NCBI GenBank assembly: GCA_003868215.1
Contig: QWDQ01000013.1
Span: 372,001 to 436,000, forward strand
Length of the DNA stretch: 64,000 nucleotides
Direction: 5' to 3'
Source: Pseudophaeomoniella oleicola
Lineage: Eukaryota > Ascomycota > Eurotiomycetes > Phaeomoniellales > Phaeomoniellaceae
Notes under the pieces: generated by a model
What the model saw: only the letters and a program-made list of their open reading frames with translations
Databases searched by the model: none
Told to the model about the DNA's origin: nothing
Shown: positions 56,410 to 64,000 of the stretch, in pieces
Layout: each line of letters starts with the position of its first letter
Numbering within the stretch: position 1 is the first letter of the stretch
Translations under genes and position numbers: made by a program

Positions 56410-57311
56410 GATGGAAGCAACTGGATAGAAGACAAATGTGATGATAAATGAGATGGACAGTACTTGTAGGTAGTGAAGAGATCACGAATAGAATGTATTT
56501 CAAAATAGTACTCTTTGACCTTCAAGGTAAGATAGGAAGATGGATACGCGAAAGAGCATGTCAGGGAGATAAAATAAGCAGTCAACGCCATGTAACCATC
56601 TTCGCGATTAACGACAGGAGTAGGTCCCAGTGAGTCCAAGTTGAATAGCCCACCTGAATACCTAAGATAGGTTACTTGGGTAGGTTACCTGGGGTAGCTC
56701 GGTAGTGACATTGTTGGTGGACTACTACGATACGTTACTCCGGAGTTAGATCATTCCTTATCGGACAAACGATGAATGATAAGTCAAAGAAAAGTTGCAA
56801 TTGTCTGATGTGGTGTGAGGATTCGGATATCATCGACACCAGGGGCCTCTATCCGTCCTCATCTTGATATATACAGTCCTGGTGATCTCGAAAGAATATT
56901 ATAATATACAGTATTATCTTGTGTGCCCCAATTTGGCCCCGAGAATCCAAGGAACAACACGGGAGTGATGGCTGAACGATGTAGTATACAATGATCAGAG
57001 TCCAAAGTCTCTCGGCAGTGCAGCCGACAGAGTATTCAATCTGACTGATCCCACGGAAGGGGTATCCAAAATGCGATAACTGGTTTATAGGATTTGATAA
57101 CTGGATCGCGAGTCCAATGCCGGCACGGCACGTAGAAATCGTATTCGCGAAGCTCGGGGGCGGGAGTAGCATATAAGTATAGGAAGCCAGCGCTGTTTCC
57201 CGAAATGGTTTCGAACAGTTTGCCGCACAATAGATGCTGGGTATAAACGGCTTGTTGCTGGAGGTATGTATATCCAAACGAGGTATTTCGATCTTCTACT
57301 ATAGTCTGGAT
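56410..57311. other. Intergenic between two minus-strand genes
   Basis: GH127 promoter side and 3' flank of the coiled-coil gene. Direct repeats of TAGGTTAC occur at about 56665-56690. No gene was recognised. Confidence 0.35.
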
Positions 57312-60207
57312 TTACTCATTTGTAGTTGTTGTAGCCAACAAGGCTTTCACCTTCTCTCGTTCGACGAGGATTGCCGCCTCAAGTCGTCGAGTTTGGCGAA
57401 ATGCTTCATCTCTGTAATTCAAGTTAGCATGAGAAGGGATCGTATTGTACAAGACTGTGTACAACTTACCTCTCGCTTTGTAATTCTGCGACTTCAATCT
57501 GTGCCATGTTCATTCTGCTTACCACCTCTCCCATCTCGAGGTCTGCATCGCTGAGTGCCTTTTCAAGCTCTTTGACCTTATCTTCCAACTGCTCAGTCTT
57601 CAATGCTTGATTCAATGGCATGCCAGGACCACTGCTCGTCTGGGACAATAGGGGAGATCGAGATGACGTAAACATTGGCGACGTCGGTGAAAAGCTGGTG
57701 GGTGTTCTCAGGCCAGCCTTGACGCGCTGGAGCTGAGCATTGTGGCTCTCCTTTAGTATCTTGATTTCCTCCTCGTGCTTCATTACAGCCGTTTCAGATT
57801 GCTGCTGAGCTACCGTCACAGTTTCTTCCAGCTTTCTCAGCTTGCTCTGCATGTCCGTGATTCTTTTAGCTGATGAATGTTGGTTTTGCTCGCCTTTGCT
57901 AACGGCTTCGCTCAGACGGTCTCGGAGGTTTTGGTTGGTATGAAGCTGTTGACGTATCTGTCTGGCAAGTGCTTCGGTTCGGTCAGTCGATTCTTGGAGC
58001 TGATCGGCCAATCTCTGTTCCTCTTCTAGAGAATGAGCCGATTCTCTAGCCGTTTGCACCCGCTCTTGATCTTTCTGTAACTGAGAGTAGGCCTCCTGTA
58101 ATGCAGACGATAAGTGCTCTGGAACAGATATGTCATGCTCTTGCAGTAGAGTCCGAAGAGACGTCGTTTCCTGTTCGGCACGTTCCAAATCCATCTTTAG
58201 ACCACCGAGGCCCTTCTCGCACTGCCACTTTTGAACAAGTGCTTCATCGGCTCTTCGACGTAACTGATTGATCTCCTCACGGAGAGTAATAACTTCGTTC
58301 TCGAAACCCCGTCTTCTCGGGGACGAGTTGTCTAAAGCTTTGTCCCGTTCCATCTCAAGTATTCTGATGCGCTTTTCGTGTTCTCGTGTCTGGAACGCCT
58401 GACGATCCAGAAGACTCTTGACGGCTCGATGCAAAGCGTCTCGCTGTGCCTCCACGTCTTTCACACGTTCTTGCAATGACTCTCGTGATTCTTGACTTCT
58501 ATTTGAGAGCGAATTAGATCTGGATAATGAGCCAGATCTCACACCTCTGATAGGGGCTCGAGCCAGAGAGTTGGATCTCGTGAGACCTATCGAGTTCCTG
58601 GGTGAAGCCATGCCGCCCTCCTCGGCTATCGTATTGAACCGTGCGGTGTTCTGCATCTCAAGCTGCATTTTTCGAGCATTCGTGAGAACAACGTTCTCTT
58701 TCTTCAGAGCAGATATCTCTTGTTGCAAACGCTCGAAGTCAAATTGCGAGGTTTGGTCCTCATGGGAACTCTCAAGTTGCGCCTTCAGTTGTGGAACCAC
58801 CTCATCTCTCAGGTTGTCCCTTTCATTCCGATGCTGTTCCAAATCCACTCTCAAGGCGGTTAAGAGGTCTTCGAAATTCTCCTTGATCTGACGTTCCTCA
58901 GCAAGTCGACGTCGAGCATCCTCGAGTGCCGTTTCGAAATCTCTAGCTTTGGAAGCGAGTGAGTCTACGTCAACCTTGTCTTTCCTCGACTGGGTAACCT
59001 GCTCCTCTAGCAACTGTACGTGGGATTCTAGAGCTTTGCGCCTAGACCTTTCGTCTTGCCATTTCTGTGACAACGAGACTTTCAATTGAGCTCGTTCTTG
59101 TTCAGACCGGCGTTTTACTCGCTCGAGCTCGTCAACTTTAGGCAGGTCACTACCGAGCCGGAAAGAGCTAGAAGAGTCAGAGTAATAGTCGCTGGTCCTG
59201 TGGTTGGCATTTTGGAGCTGAGGGTTCTCCATGTGAAAGTTCTCGACCATGTCTTCAAGATCCATTTCCCTCTTGATTGAAGCAGCCAGTTCGGCAGAAA
59301 TTTCTCTCAATTCGCTTTCCAGTAGACCAAGCTTAGTCGCCATTTCCGAGTCTGACATGGTTGGAGGGGGTAGAAACCCCGGCGTGTAGGAAGGTTCAAG
59401 CATCATGATTGCATTTGCTTTGGTGATGTCGATGTTTGGAGGAAAGGATTGCGATGAGAAGGCGGACGTCTGAGCCGAGATAGGAGCTGGCGAAGGGAGA
59501 GAACGTCCGTCAGAAATTTCCGTACTCGAAGACTCGGCGCCAGGCGACGCGCCAGGTGGTGATGTATGCTTCCAGCCGAAGAAGTTGGTGATTTTGTTTA
59601 CTGGTGTTTTGGGTCCCTTGACCTCTATCGAGGTTGTCGTGAAGGATCGCGTCAGCACGTCTGGACGGGGTGGGCCTGATATAGCTTGCGGCGCCATGCT
59701 CCTAGGCTCTTTCTGAGTGCCACTATGCTCGCCAACCGGCTCAGACACGTCGACGGTGTCAGCTACTGCTTTCCGTATATTTTTATCATCCTCCCCGTTC
59801 GGTGTTTCCTTCTCCAGGTGAGGTGTTGATTGACCGAAGCCAGGACCTGACGGAATAAGGGGAGTGTGTCCCCGCGGGAATCTGGACGCAAGGGGGTCAG
59901 CACGTGTCAGTCGCGGAACGCAACATACCTACTGGTCAAGATCCCGAACAACTAATTCGGGTGATAACGTTCCTTTACTTCCGGTTGATCCTCCTGCGCC
60001 GCTTGCTGCAGTCAAGTCTACAGGTAACTTCGGTGACAGCGGTGTCAAAGCGCTCGGAGGCAAAGGTTTTCGCTTCACAGGAGACGACACTGCTGGTTGC
60101 TTTGCAAAAGGAAGAAATGAGGATATGTTTAGGCCTGTCGGCACCCTCCTCGGTGGACTGAAGGAGGAATTGTCCTGAAGGACGACTGATTGGCCCTCCA
60201 TGGCCAT
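57312..60207 (-). CDS. Coiled-coil protein, fungal intermediate-filament-like (Mdm1-annotated) family
   Basis: Three exons: 60207-59933, 59881-57470 and 57411-57312 (928 aa). The N-terminal ~250 residues are Pro/Ser-rich (KRKPLPPSALTPLSPKLPVD; KITNFFGWKH). From the block NIDITKANAIMMLEPSYTPG onward the protein is almost continuous heptad-type coiled coil (ELREISAELAASIKREMDLE, QLEDKVKELEKALSDADLEM), broken by a Ser/Arg-rich hinge (RGVRSGSLSRSNSLSNRS). Many fungal relatives are annotated as intermediate filament protein Mdm1 or DUF7603; it is unrelated to the PX-domain Mdm1 of yeast, and its role is not established. The start at ATG 60207 (MAMEGQSVV) is the first ATG in exon 1. The exon 1 donor must be CA/GTAGGT, because the nearby GTATGT would leave a stop in frame. 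Confidence 0.75.
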
Positions 60208-62416
60208 GATTAACGACCAGGCTCGATAGGAGGTGTGTGACCCCTTCAATCTACTATTGACATGTCTTGGAGATGATGATCATTTCATGGACCCGTAGAA
60301 AAGAGATAGAAGGGCAGTCGGCAATGGCGCAGTACTAGAGGGATATGCGGACTAGACTGATAGGAGACGAAGGTCGAATGGGAAAGGGGAATAGCGTGGA
60401 CAGGCTCTGGTGTACTGATCAGGATAAGCTGACAGACAAGGTTATGTGGACGTGCGACGGATTGACCATTCTAGCTGCGTTGAGGTAGTTGAAGAATGTG
60501 ATTAATATGAATGGTATGGAGCGCTCGAGGTCATGTTCAAACGAAGAAGCTCGAAGGAGGGTGGAATGGTACCAGTGAGCCAGGGGTAAACGTCTGATAT
60601 TGAAGAAGTGTCCTAAGCCGTTGCTAGTGCTCTTTTCCCTCCCTGTCTTTCCTTCCACTTTCTCACATGCGCAGGGATCCCCAATGCTGGTGGAGTCGAG
60701 GTGTGTGCTCTGTTTTGTCGTCCGAGTACCGTAGTAGTTTTGGTTGGCCGATTTGGACATAGATGGAATAGCGCTGTCAGTGATCAACAACCTTGCAATC
60801 TCTCGACCACACCATCGACCGACCGATGTCTGTACTACAGGAACGATAATTCCAGTAAAGCTGATGAGCGGTTGTAGACAGGTGCAGTGAGAGGTACTTT
60901 TCATCGGCAGATAGCCTGTTCAGGTCTCATTGATCTCTGACTTCGAGTCAATCAATCGTCGGATGGCCGTGCGATCTTGAGACTGAGTATGAATTAGCAG
61001 ACGGATAGTTCCAACGGCATTAATCTGACGAGAATGGAATTTACCCGCTGTCACTATCTTAGTTACAGTAAGTGTCCTATGGTACCTGGATCTTTAGCAG
61101 CTCTCGACTGTAATAGGCCCAAGTTACATTGCTTACATTGGCGTTTACTGTATTTTCTTAAGGGGTGGCACCGAGATGTTACCCCTTCGCTAAAAAGATC
61201 AAGTGCGCGATGCTGAATAGATCCAGTCAACCCTTTAGACGCCCCCATCCATATTACTACGTAGTAATGAAATATTGTCCGACAATACCTGCTCTGTCGC
61301 TTAAAGTTTGCATGTAAGACAAATAGATCCGATTCTTTCATAACTCTATCAAATTGCTGTTCGCTGCATGGATGATGAGAGATGAAGAAAAAGACAATAG
61401 CATTGATGCGGAAACGGGCTGGGCTGGCGGCTACAGCTTCACTGTGAAGAGAAAGTCAAATCCCACACGGCGACACGGGCACAGTATTGTATTGTACCGT
61501 AAGCTTTCAGTCATCGACATTATTTACTACGTACCTAGTAATTGGCTTCGGTGCTTAGCAAGAGACAATCAGGAACAGGTAAAGCTTCCATTCATTTGCG
61601 TCTGTTGACCCCCCAATATCAATCAACCTATTGCATCCGAACTCCTTGTTTCTAAGGTTCTACCACGTAGAGTACCTAGGCACAGCTATTGTGGTGTATG
61701 TAATTACTGTCAAGCAGGTAATAATGTTACCTTATGTTCCTCGACGTTTCATCCATCGATGTATCTATTTATATACTGTAATCTTGAGCCTCCTCGACAC
61801 CATCGATTTGCCCAATCACACTGTTATATCTCAGAAACCTCCTGATACGCGAGCCTTACCCGACAAGCCTCCACGATAGACCATCTATATCAATCGTCGA
61901 CCTTCGACATCGCTATCAGACCATTTTAGTGAAACATCGTTTCTGTCCTCTGAATTGACTTAGCATCTTCAACATTACTCCGTTTGATAAGAAAGTCTCC
62001 ATCTCACAAGTCTCCGGTCGCATTGAGGATCTGTGCAGTGCCCCCTTTTGATACGTAGGTAGTTAGTACTTACTCCCCTCCGAGCATTGTCGCATGATCG
62101 CCAATGTTTCTTGCGTTCTCTCGGGTCCACATGTGTCCATCGGTGGAATGGCAATGCTGAGAGAATAACATGGCATGATTCGTGCGACTGCCAGGGAACT
62201 ACTATCTAAATACATGTTTACCGAGATAACTACATGGAACTATCCATGTAGCGATTGATCGCTGCATGATATTGTCATGGGTTGATAAGACACGCTGTAC
62301 ACTGAATATAGGTAGATAATTGGCAGCAAGAAAGACAACCACCGCCTAGGTTCGCACACACTTCTCATCGGCCTGTGCATTTTCCACGTCTACGTCTGGC
62401 CACATGACCCTAACGC
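60208..62416. other. 2.2 kb intergenic region
   Basis: Promoter of the coiled-coil gene and 3' flank of the V-ATPase gene. The minus frame 60419-60904 lies in the probable leader of the coiled-coil gene and shows no domain. A 16-bp palindrome is at 61253-61268, with related ACTACGTA sites near 61526 and 61665. Confidence 0.35.
61253..61268. repeat. ATTACTACGTAGTAAT perfect 16-bp palindrome
   Basis: The longest of the TACTACGTAGTA-type palindromes in the window. A degenerate copy (TTTACTACGTACCTAGTA) lies about 265 bases further on. Confidence 0.65.
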
Positions 62417-63948
62417 TCAGTCACCGAATGAGTACCGCAGCCATTCACCAACGGCTCGAAGAGCTTCCCATCGCACTGTCTCGTCTGCCTCGTTCATCAA
62501 CTCCATCACGCGAGTCTTCAGGCCCAGCTTCTCCATGTCAACGCGTTTCTCAGGCACCTCCTTCACCAGATTGCCGATGTCGTTGCAAGCAATAGCTAGT
62601 ACTTTCTTGTCACTGTCCCAGCTCTTGCCAACGATTGCTGCCAACTCCTTTGGCAATGCCTTGTCTTCCAAGATCTTGCGAGCATTTTCGCGCCAGAAAG
62701 TAGCGTTGCGATGCGGAGGTGACCATCGCAGGTGACCTGTATGTACTTCCGCGGCGTACTCGTCGAATGTCGTTTGAGTCTTCGTGTAATCGTCCAGCAT
62801 ATCCGATACAGCCTTGAGGTCTTCCAAGAGATCAGGATCGGTCAAGTGACGGCTGAGTAGATTTGCAAGGACAGCTGGCAGGCGCGCCGTCGTAGCCGCT
62901 GGCATCAACGTTTTAGGGTTGGCCGAGAATAAATTATTCAAGGTCGATAGCAGCAAGCGAGTAGTTTTCTCCTTCGGCGAAAGCCGCAAAAGTTGAGTGT
63001 AGAGCGGGATAATCTCATAGTCCCTAATTCAAATTAGCCCTGAGTACAGTGAGGCACTCGTTGAGAGTATCTTACTTTTCTAGATCGTCTCCAGCGAGAC
63101 TCCCTTCAAAGCTTAGCTGCCAAAAAACCAACAGTACATGGTAAAGCAGCTGTAAACCAACACCTCCTCCCAAGCTCGTTTCGGCGCTCCGGATACTTTG
63201 AGCACCACTCCAGAGAGTCGAGTCATTCTCTCTGCTAGCACCTGCAGCACTACTCAGGATCTCAACCAGGGGTTCCACGGTGTCTTTCCGCTGATCCCAG
63301 AACAGCTTCCTAGCATCACTCGTTCTTAGTAGCGCAGAATATTGCTGCACACCAATATCTTGCAGGCCAGAATCAGAGCTCTTTGCCAGAGTTGACAGGT
63401 ATCCATAGAGCTTTCTCAACGCTTCTTGATCCTTGCTTGATGGCCTTGAGGAACTGGTGATTGCGACGGATACCAAGCTAGTGAGCAGTGACGAGCTGAG
63501 GAGCGGGATAGGGTCTTCTGGGTTTGAGAATTGCGTCAAGAGCGGTAGAAGGGCTTTGTAAGGCTCTGGTTGTTTCACGAGCTCATGTGCAAGCTCAGGA
63601 ACATCTATTTTCATGTCAGTACAGCCAGGCAATCCAAGAGTTGGAATTCAGACCTTTTACGATATCCGCCGCAAGCACAAGGATATATTGTACGATGTCC
63701 GTCCTTTTTGCAGCATGTTCTAGCACACTCTTTCCGTCTTGACTCCCAACAAGGAGCGTGCTGTAGCCTTGAAGATCTTTTTCGATCGTCTGCTTCCGTT
63801 GCTCTTTGCGGACTTTATCGACGGATTTGATCTTCTTTAACTGTCCATCTGTAATGTTCCCAGCTCTGACGGCACCTTCCCATGGGATCGGACGTGCTCT
63901 GATGTTGTTCTGCAACGAATTCAGGTAGGGTGGGGGATCGAGCGACAT
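62417..63948 (-). CDS. VMA13: V-type ATPase subunit H (Vma13)
   Basis: Three exons: 63948-63654, 63604-63076 and 63023-62417 (476 aa). The first donor is the rare GTCTGA; both joins restore the frame (IVK to DVPEL, DLEK to DYEII). The protein is an all-helical HEAT/armadillo-like solenoid. Recognisable blocks are LNSLQNNIRARPIPWEGAVR, YILVLAADIVK, LLYHVLLVFWQLSFEG, and the C-terminal domain HTGHLRWSPPHRNATFWREN, NDIGNLVKEVPEK and KTRVMELMNEADETVRWEAL. Subunit H is part of the V1 sector; it is needed for ATP-driven proton pumping and silences V1 when the complex dissociates on glucose loss. It acts at vacuolar and Golgi/endosomal membranes. Length is as in yeast (478 aa). About 50 bases of upstream sequence remain before the window edge. 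Confidence 0.95.
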
Positions 63949-64000
63949 GGTATTATTTCCAGAGGTATCTTCGAGATTTGCTTCCTTGTGAATCTAGTTC

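Noticed and set aside
60419-60904. 161-codon minus-strand frame upstream of the coiled-coil gene
   Set aside because: Located in the expected promoter or leader; no domain and no conserved-looking block.
1-64000. tRNA genes, rRNA genes, CRISPR arrays, transposon termini
   Set aside because: A visual scan for GGTTCGANTCC-type B boxes, repeat-spacer arrays, terminal inverted or long terminal repeats and integrase/transposase motifs found none. A covariance-model scan could still reveal a tRNA that I missed.

Overview
The window is nuclear DNA of a filamentous ascomycete (Pezizomycotina). Genes are compact, with short GT-AG introns (about 46-120 nt), ctaac/ctgac-like branch sites and one to five exons. 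The gene set is typical of moulds: a NACHT receptor with an N-terminal fungal STAND helical domain, PEX20, ICE2, KEX1, tyrosinase, endosulfine, and an MHYT protein. The class cannot be fixed from sequence alone; Eurotiomycetes or a relative is a guess. I found no rRNA, tRNA, CRISPR array, transposon or virus-like element.

Layout. 0-12.5 kb looks accessory: a partial quinone oxidoreductase diverging from a FAD monooxygenase, a DUF1338 2-oxoadipate dioxygenase/decarboxylase, a NACHT receptor, an F-box protein and a GPI-type AA12 PQQ dehydrogenase. At 13.6-17.1 kb is a long, disordered protein, tentatively the septation GAP subunit Byr4/Bfa1. 17.1-21.3 kb is gene-poor. 21.3-30.9 kb is a housekeeping block: GCN20, a complex I ESSS subunit, a Nit2-type amidase, PEX20 and CIA1. 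At 31.9-34.4 kb is an MHYT membrane sensor, followed by a 4.5 kb gene-poor stretch. 38.9-44.3 kb holds ICE2, MYG1 and a short-chain dehydrogenase. 45.9-53.2 kb holds a secreted tyrosinase, endosulfine, the Sfm1 methyltransferase and KEX1. 53.8-63.9 kb holds a GH127 arabinofuranosidase, a coiled-coil protein and V-ATPase subunit H.

There is no obvious biosynthetic cluster. Most neighbours are functionally unrelated housekeeping genes. Possible functional links are loose: carbohydrate oxidation or breakdown (AA12, GH127), phenol oxidation (tyrosinase, FAD monooxygenase, quinone reductase) and secretory or vacuolar function (KEX1, V-ATPase H, ICE2). Exon borders were placed by hand from splice signals and reading-frame continuity. 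Function calls come from recognised motifs, not from a database search.
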